A stretch of DNA of 64,000 nucleotides from Pseudomonadota bacterium. GTDB lineage: Bacteria > Pseudomonadota > Gammaproteobacteria > Burkholderiales > Burkholderiaceae_C. Position numbers and translations under genes: made by a program. The DNA is taken from assembly GCA_023442945.1 (NCBI GenBank), contig JAEZWW010000047.1, positions 10,522-74,521 on the forward strand, in the 5' to 3' direction. Shown piece after piece: positions 33,341 through 42,437 of the stretch. The number at the start of each line of letters is the position of its first letter. The stretch's first letter is position 1. The notes under the pieces are model-generated. The model saw only the letters and a program-made list of their open reading frames with translations, was not told the DNA's origin and did no database searches.

Positions 33341-33499
33341 CGTGGGTGTGAGCCTTTCTCGCTAGGGCGCGAACCATTCGCACCCCGTACAGATAAGAAC
33401 GCACGAGCCGTATTCAAGGTGTACGCAAGCGCCTACACCGCCTGTCAGCCGAGGGCTTTGCGCCCCTGGGGTGCGAAAAAAGCCCGAATAGGCCGCATT

Positions 33500-34651
33500 T
33501 CACGGCGGATTCGAGAGATTTTGTAAGCTGTGCTCCACCACGTCGCCCTGCGGGCCGGTGGTGCGCAGGCGCGCCGGCAGGTACTGCAGCGGCCGCGCCA
33601 GCCAGAGGGTGACGCTGGCCTCGTACGGACGGGTCGCCGCGTGGTGCAGCACGGCGCAGGGCACCGGCTGATCGCCGACGGTCAGCGTTTCGTCGTCCAG
33701 CACGGTCCATTGCCAGGCATCGGCGTCGCGCGGGCCCGCCGTTTGCAGGGTGATTTGAGCACCCGGTGGGTAGCGGCCGGGCGTGGCGGCCAGCAGTGCG
33801 CCCAACTGCAGCACGGCGCTCAGGCGGTCCTGACCGCCGGGCGCCCAGGGCACGTCGGGCGTGTTGGCGCTGAAGCGGATGCGGCCGCCCGCGGCGTCGA
33901 AATGGGCGGCGCGTTCGCTGCGCGCCCTGTCGGCAAAGCGCTCGGGCATCAAGCCGGTGGCGCTCACGCTGCCTTGGCTGCGCCAGGCGTGGGTGCGCTG
34001 CGACGTGTCGCCTTCGGTGTGCCAGGCGGCTTCGTAGCGCCCGCCGTTCGGGCGCCAGTCCAACGTGGAGCGTGCCGCGTACGGCAAACCGCGTGCCGTG
34101 CCTGAGACGGCGTAGCTCAGTGTGGCGGCGTCGGGCAGTTGGACGAGGGGCAAGTCGGCGGGCGCTGTTGGGGGTGCTGCGGGGCGCGCCTGGGGTGCGT
34201 CGGCCGCTTCTGAGGGGGGATGGCTGCTTTCAGCGGGCTGCGTTGCCGGTGCGGGGCCGGGGTCGACCGCGCCGACCGCTCGCCGCGGCGCGTCGGTTGA
34301 CGGCGCAGAACGGGTCCCGTGTGTGCGGGCCAACGGCCGGGGCTTGCTGGCGGTGGGCCGGGCGGGCGCAAGGGGTAAGGCGCGACGGCGCGGCGCCGCC
34401 AGCGTCGGTGTGGAAGCCGGTCCTGGCGCCGAGAAGGTGTCCGCGGATGTTGCCGCCGCAGCCGCCAGGTCGGCGTCGGGCGCGGTTGGCAGCGTCACCG
34501 CCCGCGTCGACCAGGCCCGCACGGCGGGTTGCCCGCTGTCCAGCCGTCGCGGCGGTGCCAGCGTGGTCAGCACCAGCGCGTGCGCCAGCAACACGAGCGC
34601 GACCAGCCGCCACCAGGGCGGCGATGGGCGAAGGGGCGCGGCGATGGACAT
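33500..34651 (-). CDS. DUF3108-domain envelope protein with N-terminal membrane anchor
   Basis: 383 residues from the ATG at 34651 (an upstream in-frame start would add 33 residues without family features). One membrane helix near the start (WWRLVALVLLAHALVLTTLA) followed by about 150 residues of low-complexity Pro/Ala/Arg linker, then the DUF3108 domain: LSYAVSGTARGLPYAARSTLDW, YEAAWHTE, and late VLHHAATRPYEASVTLWLARPLQYLPARLR. The domain is thought to lie in the periplasm; function unknown. The layout (anchor, Pro-rich linker, periplasmic domain) recalls TonB-like proteins, but the C-terminal domain is not TonB. Confidence 0.82.
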   Translation of the reverse strand: MSIAAPLRPSPPWWRLVALVLLAHALVLTTLAPPRRLDSGQPAVRAWSTRAVTLPTAPDADLAAAAATSADTFSAPGPASTPTLAAPRRRALPLAPARPTASKPRPLARTHGTRSAPSTDAPRRAVGAVDPGPAPATQPAESSHPPSEAADAPQARPAAPPTAPADLPLVQLPDAATLSYAVSGTARGLPYAARSTLDWRPNGGRYEAAWHTEGDTSQRTHAWRSQGSVSATGLMPERFADRARSERAAHFDAAGGRIRFSANTPDVPWAPGGQDRLSAVLQLGALLAATPGRYPPGAQITLQTAGPRDADAWQWTVLDDETLTVGDQPVPCAVLHHAATRPYEASVTLWLARPLQYLPARLRTTGPQGDVVEHSLQNLSNPP

Positions 34652-34863
34652 GTGGCGTCGGCGGAGGTGGCGAGCGCTGCACAGAACGGCGGCCCGGACG
34701 TCCGAGCCTCCGCTGGTCGGTGATCGGCTGGTCCGTAAGTCACCCGTCATCCTGTGACGATGCGCATCCCCTGTATCATTTTCTGCTTATGTGGCGGCGC
34801 TCACCAGCCGCGTTTTTCACGGTACGGCGGCGCCCGTGCCGCCGGGCACCCACGCATTCCCTC

Positions 34864-35880
34864 ATGAAACTGGCCACTTTGAAAGACGGCTCGCGCGACG
34901 GTCAGCTGATCGTCGTCTCGCGCGACCTCGGCACCGCGCATTTCGCCACCGGCATCGCCTTGCGATTACAGCAAGCACTGGACGACTGGAACTTCATCGC
35001 GCCGCAGCTGCAGGATGTGTCCGACGCGCTCAATCAGGGCCGCGCGCGCCACGCCTTCCCGTTCGACCCCGCGCAGTGCATGGCGCCGCTGCCGCGCGCC
35101 TACCAATGGCTGGACGGCTCGGCCTATTTGAACCACGTCGAGCTGGTGCGCGCCGCGGGCGGCAGCGACGTGCCCGAGCGCTTCTTCACCGAGCCGTTGA
35201 TGTACCAGGGCGGCAGCGACGACCTGCAAGGCCCCTGCGACGACATCCTGTTCAGCGACGAAGCCTTCGGTATCGACTTCGAGGCCGAACTGGCTGTCAT
35301 CACCGGCGACGTGCCCATGGGCGCCACGCCCGACGAAGGTCTGGACGCCGTGCGCCTGCTGATGCTTGCCAACGACGTCAGCCTGCGCCACCTGATCGCG
35401 GGCGAGGTCGAAACGCGTCTGGGCCTGGTGCAGGGCAAGCCGGCCACGGCCTTCGGCCCGGTCGCCGTCACCCCCGACGAGCTGGGCGAGACCTGGCAGG
35501 ACGGGCGCGTGCACCTCACCGTGCAAACCAGTTGGAACGGCCGCAAGGTCGGGATGTGCGACGCCGGGCCGGACATGCGCTTTCACTTCGGCGAGTTGAT
35601 CGCGCATGCCGCTCGCACCCGCCGCCTGCGCGCCGGCACCATCGTCGGCAGCGGCACGGTCAGCAACCCGGGTGTCGAACAGAACGGCCGCCGCGAGTGG
35701 CCCAAGGGCTACGGCTGCATCGCCGAAAAGCGCGCCATGGAAATCCTGCAGGACGGCCAAGCGCAGACCGACTACATGAAGTTCGGCGATCGCGTGCGCA
35801 TCGAGGTGCTTGGGCGCGATGGGCAGACGGTGTTCGGGGCGATTGAGCAGAAGGTCGAGCAGTACCCGGAGCAGTCGTAG
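34864..35880 (+). CDS. Fumarylacetoacetate hydrolase-family protein
   Basis: 338 residues from the ATG at 34864, MKLATLKDGSRDGQLIVVSRD. FAH core: YLNHVELVRAAGG, FGIDFEAELAVITGDVPMG (metal Glu residues), LLMLANDVSLRHL, and near the end GTIVGSGTVSNPG. This subgroup of long FAH proteins is common next to or in aromatic-degradation clusters and may be a fumarylacetoacetase-like hydrolase of the homogentisate pathway, but no such neighbours are present here. The 212-base gap to the divergent DUF3108 gene should hold both promoters; no clear boxes were found. Confidence 0.85.
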   Translation: MKLATLKDGSRDGQLIVVSRDLGTAHFATGIALRLQQALDDWNFIAPQLQDVSDALNQGRARHAFPFDPAQCMAPLPRAYQWLDGSAYLNHVELVRAAGGSDVPERFFTEPLMYQGGSDDLQGPCDDILFSDEAFGIDFEAELAVITGDVPMGATPDEGLDAVRLLMLANDVSLRHLIAGEVETRLGLVQGKPATAFGPVAVTPDELGETWQDGRVHLTVQTSWNGRKVGMCDAGPDMRFHFGELIAHAARTRRLRAGTIVGSGTVSNPGVEQNGRREWPKGYGCIAEKRAMEILQDGQAQTDYMKFGDRVRIEVLGRDGQTVFGAIEQKVEQYPEQS

Positions 35881-35907
35881 AGACCGCCAGGTGCTCGTCC
35901 GGGCTGC

Positions 35908-37890
35908 TCAATAAGCCGGTACTGCGCCCGTCTTGGCTGGGACGCCGTTGATCGCTGGACGCGGCGCTTTGCGCGCAGCGGCTGCCTTGATTTCGTTCAC
36001 AAATGCCTGTTTCCAAAAAGGCTCGCGGGTGCCTTGGACCAGCTGGGGCCAAAAGCCAAAAACCAGGGAGCGTTCGCCGCGAACGATCAAGCCGTAGTTG
36101 CTCTCACCACCGACAGGCCGCCGCAGCAACCAATCGCGCAGCAGGCGCAATTTCGCGCGCACACCATGGGCTGGCGTGGGCAGCAACTTGGCTGCCAGCT
36201 CGAAGCCAGGTTGGGCTTCAAGTATGGCGTGGTTGGCGTACGACTTGCCGCCCATATCGACGGTGCGGCGCTCGCCTTGGTAGGCGAAGCTCGCTGGCCG
36301 CTGGTCCCAATAGATGCTCTTGATGCCAAACACGGCGTGCAACCAATCGTCGGTAGGCCTGCCGTCGTCGCTGAACTCACCCAGCCGAAGATCCTGGATC
36401 AGCACACCGCCTGCTTCCCAGTAGGCTTTCAACTGCGCCTTGACCTCGGGTGGCAAGGCCGCTTGGTGAGGCACCATGACAGCGTCGAACTGCCGCCGGA
36501 GGGTCTGCGCACCTTCGCGCAGCAGCTTTTCTCCAAACACCGAAACGGCGACGTCGGGCGTTTGTGACAGGGTCGTGTACGCCTCGACCAAGGCGTCCTG
36601 GTGGATGTTGCGCCCATGCGAGCGCTCACCATGCCAGAAATAGAAATTCGACTTGGACGAAAACAAGCCAATCCGGGTCGATTTCGATTTCTCAGGCGCG
36701 GCCTTCGGCGGCGCGATTTTGATTTGGCGCATCAAATCAAAATCGACCGCTGAAGACAGGTTCGCTGAGCGAGGGACTTGAAACCCTCCCAGCTCGTATC
36801 CCACCACTTCCGGTATGGCAAGTGAGGACTCAATGGTTTGGCGAATGGTGGGAAGCAGGGCTTCGGTCTTGCCTTGCCGGACCCACCGCTCACCATAGGC
36901 GCCGACGAGGATTTGCTTGTACCCGCTGTTGGCCAAGTAGCTGGCCAACATGGGCAGCGTGTAGGGCGACGGCGTCAGCCCCCAACCATCATAAAAATTG
37001 AAGTCGATGACGGCGTAATCAAGGCACTTGGCGAGATCTTCCACCGCACCTGTCGCGTAAATCGCGTCGTGCGACGTGAAGGTTTCGCCGAAGTACGCGA
37101 TGACTTTGGCGTTGTGTGCGCGGATCAGGCCAGCGTAATGGCACGTGGCATCAATGACTTGGGCTTCCCGAAACTTTCGGTGGCTGGTGAGAAGGGGTTC
37201 GACTTTAGGGTGCGCTTGGCCGATCTCATTGTTGTAGTTGATGACGGGCATCTCTGCGTTGAACTGCTTGCGGAACGCCGCCAGCGATTCCGGACTGTAG
37301 TCGCGCCAGGTGTAACCGGTCTGGCCAAATTTGATCTCGAACTCTTCCTGCAATCCAATGGCAAACGCAAAAATGGCGTTGCCGTGGCGTTGTTTGAAAT
37401 GCCGGCTGGCGTTTTCGACGAAGCGCGACGTATACCGGCGCGCGGTCGGGTTCGTGAGCTGCACTTGCTGCGTCAGATTGCCCGAGAAGTCACGACTGAG
37501 CGTCTGAAGGTGACTGGCCAAGTACCACGGCGGCACCACCGAGCGCTGCGTCAACGCGCCGCTGTCATCGAAGTACGCGCGCCCCCCGAAATCCAGCATG
37601 AGGATGACGCCAAATCCATCCCGAGCCAGCTTGTCAATCTGCGCGTCGAACTTGTCGTAGCGGAACACGCCCTCACTGACTTCGACGTCCGTCCACGGGA
37701 CAGCCATGGTCACGTAATTGATGCCAACGGCTCGAAGCGATTTGGTGATGTCCGGTTGCTGAGCGAAGTCCCACGGAAACAGAAGCATCGTCGAAATAGG
37801 CGGCGGCTTCGCTGCAACCCAAGCGGGGGCAAGCAAAAAGAGCAGGCACAACGCCCGCGCGCATTGACGCGCAACGGAAATCAGAGACAC
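35908..37890 (-). CDS. Exported glycosidase-like protein (TIM barrel of GH42/GH14 type plus GATase-like domain), low GC
   Basis: 660 residues. Signal peptide ARALCLLFLLAPAWVAA. The first 350 residues look like a glycosyl hydrolase barrel: AVGINYVTMAVPWTDVEVSEGVFRYDKFD, then FAFAIGLQEEFEIKFG with a candidate acid/base Glu, and VIDFNFYDGWGL. Residues about 400-560 resemble the beta-galactosidase trimerisation/GATase-like domain (GLFSSKSNFYFWHGER, DAVMVPHQAALPPEVKAQL, YWEAGGVLIQDLRLGEF). Exact family and substrate are not recognised. Sampled lines have about 52% GC against 68-80% in the neighbours, and codon choice is less GC-biased, so it is probably acquired. It ends 27 bases from the convergent FAH gene and lies 9 bases downstream of thiL. 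Confidence 0.65.
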   Translation of the reverse strand: MSLISVARQCARALCLLFLLAPAWVAAKPPPISTMLLFPWDFAQQPDITKSLRAVGINYVTMAVPWTDVEVSEGVFRYDKFDAQIDKLARDGFGVILMLDFGGRAYFDDSGALTQRSVVPPWYLASHLQTLSRDFSGNLTQQVQLTNPTARRYTSRFVENASRHFKQRHGNAIFAFAIGLQEEFEIKFGQTGYTWRDYSPESLAAFRKQFNAEMPVINYNNEIGQAHPKVEPLLTSHRKFREAQVIDATCHYAGLIRAHNAKVIAYFGETFTSHDAIYATGAVEDLAKCLDYAVIDFNFYDGWGLTPSPYTLPMLASYLANSGYKQILVGAYGERWVRQGKTEALLPTIRQTIESSLAIPEVVGYELGGFQVPRSANLSSAVDFDLMRQIKIAPPKAAPEKSKSTRIGLFSSKSNFYFWHGERSHGRNIHQDALVEAYTTLSQTPDVAVSVFGEKLLREGAQTLRRQFDAVMVPHQAALPPEVKAQLKAYWEAGGVLIQDLRLGEFSDDGRPTDDWLHAVFGIKSIYWDQRPASFAYQGERRTVDMGGKSYANHAILEAQPGFELAAKLLPTPAHGVRAKLRLLRDWLLRRPVGGESNYGLIVRGERSLVFGFWPQLVQGTREPFWKQAFVNEIKAAAARKAPRPAINGVPAKTGAVPAY

Positions 37891-37899
37891 AGCGAACCT

Positions 37900-38940
37900 T
37901 CAGGCGAAATGGTCGAAGGATTGCGATTGCACGGCTTGGCGACGACCGCTCGCGTCGGTGAACCAGAGCCCCGTCTCGTTGACGATACGTCCGATCCTCC
38001 GCAGGGAAAGACTTAGCTCCGCCGCGACAGCCTGGAGTACGGACCGTGCAGCCACGGAAGCTGTAAATGATAGTTCGTAATCGTCACCACCAGACAAAAT
38101 ATGCGACAGAGCGTAAGTTCCGGGGCTGGTCTCACCGGAGACATTCGGCCATTCCCACTGAGGTCCAAGCGTTGCCAGGACGGCACAGTCCAACTCAGCG
38201 CCCACCGCGCTGGCCCGCAAGATATGCCCCAAATCCCCCGCAAGACCGTCGCTCAAGTCCATGGCGCTGGTCGCAATCCCACGCAGCGCCAGGCCGAGCG
38301 CGACACGCGGGGTGGGGCGTTCCAGCCGCTGGCGCAGCGCGGCCAGTCGATCAGGCAGCAGCGTCAGCTCGCCTTGCAGCGCCAGCAAGGCCAAGCGCGC
38401 TTCGCCCAGGGTGCCGCTAACCCAGATGTCGTCGCCGGGTCGGGCGCCGTCGCGGCGCAGGGCTTGGCCGGTGGGGACCTGGCCGAAGACGGTGATGCAG
38501 ATGTTGAGTGGGCCGGCGGTGGTGTCGCCGCCGATCAGGGTGCAGTGGTGTTCGTCGGCCAGGGCGAACAGGCCTTGGGCGAACGCGCTCATCCAGGCGT
38601 CGTCAGCGGCGCGTTCGGGCGGCAGGGCCAGGGCCAGGGTGAAAGCCAGGGGTTCGGCGCCCATGGCGGCCAGGTCGCTCAGGTTGACGGCCAGGGCCTT
38701 GTGGCCGAGCGCGGCGGGGTCGACGTCGGGGAAGAAGTGCCGGCCTTCGACCAGCATGTCGGTGCTGATGGCCAGTTGCTGGCCGGGCGCGGGGGTGAGC
38801 AGGGCGCAGTCGTCGCCGATGCCCAGGGCGATGGGCGACGTGTTGAATGCTATTGAATCGGTAGCTGGTTGCGCAGACGGTTGTAGGGCGGGAGGCGTAT
38901 TTCGCTTGAAATAGCGCGCGATCAGGTCGAATTCGCCCAC
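37900..38940 (-). CDS. thiL: Thiamine-monophosphate kinase, with repeat-encoded insert and a low-GC 3' part
   Basis: 346 residues from the GTG at 38940, giving GEFDLIARYFKR as in other ThiL proteins. ATP-dependent phosphorylation of thiamine monophosphate to the diphosphate. Motifs: LGIGDDCALL, AISTDMLVEGRHF, DLAAMGAEP, CTLIGGDTTAGPL, SAMDLSDGLAGDLGHIL, SGGDDYELSF. Between ARYFKRN and LGIGDDCALL there are about 13 more residues than in E. coli ThiL; they come from repeat A (residues about 10-33). GC content falls sharply from the 5' to the 3' part of the gene near 38250, suggesting that the C-terminal half was exchanged together with the neighbouring glycosidase gene. Confidence 0.92.
   Translation of the reverse strand: MGEFDLIARYFKRNTPPALQPSAQPATDSIAFNTSPIALGIGDDCALLTPAPGQQLAISTDMLVEGRHFFPDVDPAALGHKALAVNLSDLAAMGAEPLAFTLALALPPERAADDAWMSAFAQGLFALADEHHCTLIGGDTTAGPLNICITVFGQVPTGQALRRDGARPGDDIWVSGTLGEARLALLALQGELTLLPDRLAALRQRLERPTPRVALGLALRGIATSAMDLSDGLAGDLGHILRASAVGAELDCAVLATLGPQWEWPNVSGETSPGTYALSHILSGGDDYELSFTASVAARSVLQAVAAELSLSLRRIGRIVNETGLWFTDASGRRQAVQSQSFDHFA
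38844..38913 (+). repeat. Repeat A inside thiL (antisense to the gene)
   Basis: GAATGCTATTGAATCGGTAG, GTTGCGCAGACGG, TGTAGGGCGGGAGGC, TTCGCTTGAAATAG. Full-length copy; ThiL reads it as NTPPALQPSAQPATDSIAFN. Confidence 0.85.
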
Positions 38941-38977
38941 GCTGGCCGTCCGTCGCCTGTTCGCCGCGGACCCGCGC

Positions 38978-39826
38978 TCAGCGGCCGCCGAACACGTTCG
39001 CGCGCTCGCGCACACGGGCGACGCCATCGGTCAGGCGGCGCATGCGGCCGGCGCGGCGGGCGGCGGCTTTCAGGAAGGACATCATCAGCGGGCCGCTGTC
39101 CAGCGCTTCCAGCGGCTCGGCCTGGCCGGCCAGGTGGAATTCGGGGTGCCACTGCACGCCGACCACGAAGGGGTAGCTGGTGTGGCGGATAGCTTCGGGC
39201 ACGCGGTCGATGGGGCTGCGCGCCTCGATCACCAGGCCGCGGCCCAATTCGTCCACGCACTGGTGGTGGATGCTGGTGACGCGCTGGGGCTCATACCCGT
39301 AGATGTCGGACAGCAGCGAGCCGGGCACGAAGTGCACTTCGTGCGTCAGGCGGTCGTAGGTGACGGTGTCCTGGTGCGGGATGGCGCCGGGCCACAGCGA
39401 GGGAATGTCCTGCACCAGCGTGCCGCCAAAGTACACGTTCAGCAGTTGGGCGCCGCGGCAGATGCCCAGCACCGGCTTGCCCGCGCCGATGAAGCCGCGC
39501 AGCAGGTCCAGCTCGTATTCGTCACGGATCGGGTCGGCCTCGGGGTCGGTCTTCCAGGGCTTGGCGCCGTAGGTTTCGGCGCTGATGTCGACGCCGCCTT
39601 GCAGCACCAGGCCGTCCAGGTTTTCCACCAGGTCGGCGGTGGGCGGGCGCTTGCGCAGCGTCGGCGTACGCTGGTCGATGAAGGGAATCATCAGCGCGAC
39701 CACGCCGTAATTCATGATCCAGTGCGCCATGTTGCTCTCGAGGTACTGCAGCCGTTTGAGCGGCAGTCCGAGGCCGGGCGGTGGCGCGTGCAACAGACGG
39801 GCGGAGATGCCGATGCGCAAGGTCAT
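38978..39826 (-). CDS. Class I glutamine amidotransferase-like hydrolase (gamma-glutamyl-GABA hydrolase type)
   Basis: 282 residues of the peptidase C26 type. Catalytic Cys123 in VLGICRGAQLLNVYFGG, His and Glu in VQWHPEFHL near residue 250, and the early LDGLVLQGGVDISAETYG. Relatives are PuuD, which cleaves gamma-glutamyl-GABA in putrescine use. Here its nearest neighbours are a GCS2-type glutamate-cysteine ligase and a cation antiporter, so a gamma-glutamyl compound is a plausible but unproved substrate. Family certain, substrate unknown. Confidence 0.85.
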   Translation of the reverse strand: MTLRIGISARLLHAPPPGLGLPLKRLQYLESNMAHWIMNYGVVALMIPFIDQRTPTLRKRPPTADLVENLDGLVLQGGVDISAETYGAKPWKTDPEADPIRDEYELDLLRGFIGAGKPVLGICRGAQLLNVYFGGTLVQDIPSLWPGAIPHQDTVTYDRLTHEVHFVPGSLLSDIYGYEPQRVTSIHHQCVDELGRGLVIEARSPIDRVPEAIRHTSYPFVVGVQWHPEFHLAGQAEPLEALDSGPLMMSFLKAAARRAGRMRRLTDGVARVRERANVFGGR

Positions 39827-39979
39827 GGTGGGAGATTGTGACGCGAAACGCGGGACCTTGTCAGACGATCGCGCGGCGGCCCGGGTTCCGGCCGGCCTGT
39901 GTGCAAGCGTGACAGGCCGACGCGGATGGCCCGGGTGCGCTGCGCACGCTCTGTTCGGCCCCAGTTCTCTGGCGCTTCT

Positions 39980-41098
39980 TCAGCGGCCGCGAAAGCGCAG
40001 GCTGGCCTGGCGGATCACCTCGCCCAGCAGGTGTTCATGCGCCTGGCGTTCGCGCAGCCAGCGCGCGTCGTTGCGGTCGTCGGTGACGACCTGGCGCAGC
40101 GCGGCCAGGGCGCCATCGGCCATGCGACCGTTGGCAAAGGGCGCCAGCCGGTCCATGGTGGCCAGAAGGTGGTCGCGCAGCGGCAGGTGCTCGCCCATGG
40201 CCGGGTCGACGTAGACCGCGTCCAGCCCGAAGCGGCAGGCTTGAAAGCGGTTGTAGCTGTAGACCAGGTAATCGTCTTCCACCGGCGTGAAGGGGCGTTC
40301 GTTCTGGAACCAGGCGGCCAGGGACTGCACCAGGCCGGCCAGCGCAGCCGCGCGCTCCACGGTCAGCGGCGTGTCGAACACGCGCACTTCGATCGTGCCG
40401 TACTCGGGCTTGGGGCGGATGTCCCAGTAAAAGTCCTTCATGCTCTTGACGACGCCGGTTTGGGTCATCTTGTCGAAGTACTGCTCGAACTCGGCCCAGG
40501 TCAGCAGGCAGGGCGCGCGGCCCGACAGCGGGAAGGCGAAGACCGAGTTGAGGCGTGCTGAATCGAACGCCGTGTCCTGCGCCTGCACGTAAGGGCTGGA
40601 CGCCGCCAGCGCGATGAAGTGCGGGATGTAGCGCGACATGCAGTGCAGCGTGTACAGCGCGGAATCGGCGTCCGGGCACCCCACGTGCACGTGCTGGCCG
40701 AAGATGGTGAACTGCTTGGTCAGGTAGCCGTACAGCTGCGACAGCTGGTGAAAGCGCGGCTTGTCGTAGATGCGCTGCTGGTGCCACTGCTGGAAGGGGT
40801 GCGTGCCGCCGCCCACCACCGCAATGCCCAGCTTGTCGGCGCACTGCACCAGCGCGTCGCGGATCTGCTGCAGCTGGCCCAGCGCCTCCTGCCAAGTGTG
40901 GCAGACGCCGGTCGAGATCTCGATCATGCCGGCCGTCATCTCGGGCACCACGCTGCCAGGCAGTTCGCGCTTGGCCATCAGCCGCAGCATGTCGTCGGCG
41001 TAGTGCGTCAGGTTGTAGTCGTGCGTGTTGACCAGCTGCAGCTCCAGCTCCACGCCGATCGTCAGGGCTTCGGATTGGCCGAAGGGCTCCAGGCTCAT
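39980..41098 (-). CDS. Carboxylate-amine ligase / glutamate-cysteine ligase-like (YbdK, GCS2 family)
   Basis: 372 residues: LTIGVELELQLVNTHDYNLTHYADDML, VVPEMTAGMIEISTGVC, VVGGGTHPFQQW, FGQHVHVGCPDADSAL, WDIRPKPEYGTIEVRVFDTP. These are the ATP-binding and substrate motifs of GCS2 proteins. YbdK of E. coli has weak gamma-glutamylcysteine ligase activity; the physiological product in betaproteobacteria is not settled. The start overlaps the antiporter stop as ATGA, so the two are translated together, and the next gene down is a gamma-glutamyl hydrolase type GATase. Confidence 0.88.
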   Translation of the reverse strand: MSLEPFGQSEALTIGVELELQLVNTHDYNLTHYADDMLRLMAKRELPGSVVPEMTAGMIEISTGVCHTWQEALGQLQQIRDALVQCADKLGIAVVGGGTHPFQQWHQQRIYDKPRFHQLSQLYGYLTKQFTIFGQHVHVGCPDADSALYTLHCMSRYIPHFIALAASSPYVQAQDTAFDSARLNSVFAFPLSGRAPCLLTWAEFEQYFDKMTQTGVVKSMKDFYWDIRPKPEYGTIEVRVFDTPLTVERAAALAGLVQSLAAWFQNERPFTPVEDDYLVYSYNRFQACRFGLDAVYVDPAMGEHLPLRDHLLATMDRLAPFANGRMADGALAALRQVVTDDRNDARWLRERQAHEHLLGEVIRQASLRFRGR

Positions 41099-42384
41099 GT
41101 CAACGGCCCTCGGTCGGTCTCGGGTTCAACATCGGCTTCGGGTGCCGATTCGGGCGCACCGGGCTGGCGCCAGGGCTTGGCCGCTTCGCCGGTGCGGTAC
41201 AGCGCCAGGCTGACCAGCACCGCGCCGATCAGCTCGGTGATCAGGATCACCGGCAGCGCAATGGCCGCCACTTTTTCACCGATGCTGGGCGAGGCGCTGA
41301 CGAACTGCGAGGTCAGCAACAGCGCCACGGACGACATCGGCACCATCGCCACGCCCACCCAGAACGATTTGCGTGGCGACAGCCCGCTGCCCCAGCTGGT
41401 GGCCACCAGGCTGACCACCTTGGCCAGTGCGCGCACCACGATCAGCGCCAACGCGGCCCAGGTCAGCGCACCATGCCAGTTGGCCTGCGCGGCCATCGAA
41501 GACACCAACACGAACATCAGGATCGTCAGCATCGATGCCGCCGTGCCCAGCTGGCGCGGCCAGACCCAGGGGCGCGGGTAGAACTGCTTGAGCAGGATGC
41601 CGCCCAGCAGCACCGCCAGCGGTGCCGAGCCACCCAACGGCGCGGCCACCGCGGTGCAGGCGCCGATCAGCGCCAGCATGACCACGGCCGTGTCCTGGCT
41701 GGTCGCGCGCAGGATGCGAAAGCCCAGCGCCAGCAGGCCGGCCAGCACGCCGCCCAGCAGCAGCGAGATGCCCAGCACGCCCAGCGACGTCCCGACCGAG
41801 GCCAGCATCGAACCATCGCCCCGGCCGATGCTGCGCAGCATGGCGGTGCCCAGCGTCAGCGTGTAAAGCGTGTTGAGCGTCGCCAGCGCGATGGCGCGGT
41901 CGGTCATGGGGCCATCGGCTCGCAGGTCGGACACCACACGCATCAGCACGGCCGGTGCGGTGGCCACCGCCAGCACCGCCAGCGCGCGCACCACCGTGAG
42001 TTCCAGACCCAGGGCCTGGAGCGTCAAAAAGGCGACGGCGTAGGTCAGCAACGATTCGACCAGACTTTGCACCACCACCATCGGGTTGTGGCGCAGCCAG
42101 CGCAGCGACAGGCGGGCGCCAGCGTCGAACAACACCACCGCGATGCCCAATTCCAGCAGGAACAGGCCCACGCCCTGCAGCGGCCAGGCCGCGCCGGCAA
42201 GACCCAACCAGCCGGTGACGGCACCGACCACGGCGTAGCCAATGATCTTGGGCAGCCGGGTGAAACGCTGCACCCAGTGGCCAGCGAGCGTGGCCACCGC
42301 CAGCAGCAAGGCCCATTCCAATGCTTGCGGGCCCGGGGTATTGCTCCATGCAGCGACCCAGCCGGACGTCAGTTGATCGGTCAA
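41095..42384 (-). CDS. Cation:proton antiporter, CPA2/Kef-like membrane part
   Basis: 429 residues with about 12 membrane segments. Family motifs are LPKIIGYAVVGAVTGWLG, GLFLLELGIAVVLFDAGARLSLRWLR and the Na/H exchanger block near ALATLNTLYTLTLG. It lacks the C-terminal TrkA-N/KTN domain of full Kef systems. Kef channels are gated by glutathione and its adducts; here the next gene, overlapping by four bases, is a glutamate-cysteine ligase homologue, so a functional link to thiol or gamma-glutamyl metabolism is tempting but is inference. Inner membrane. Confidence 0.85.
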   Translation of the reverse strand: MTDQLTSGWVAAWSNTPGPQALEWALLLAVATLAGHWVQRFTRLPKIIGYAVVGAVTGWLGLAGAAWPLQGVGLFLLELGIAVVLFDAGARLSLRWLRHNPMVVVQSLVESLLTYAVAFLTLQALGLELTVVRALAVLAVATAPAVLMRVVSDLRADGPMTDRAIALATLNTLYTLTLGTAMLRSIGRGDGSMLASVGTSLGVLGISLLLGGVLAGLLALGFRILRATSQDTAVVMLALIGACTAVAAPLGGSAPLAVLLGGILLKQFYPRPWVWPRQLGTAASMLTILMFVLVSSMAAQANWHGALTWAALALIVVRALAKVVSLVATSWGSGLSPRKSFWVGVAMVPMSSVALLLTSQFVSASPSIGEKVAAIALPVILITELIGAVLVSLALYRTGEAAKPWRQPGAPESAPEADVEPETDRGPLT

Positions 42385-42437
42385 GCGGCGAGTCCTCGAA
42401 GTTGACGGCCGATCCTAACCGCAGCGCCGGGGAGAGG

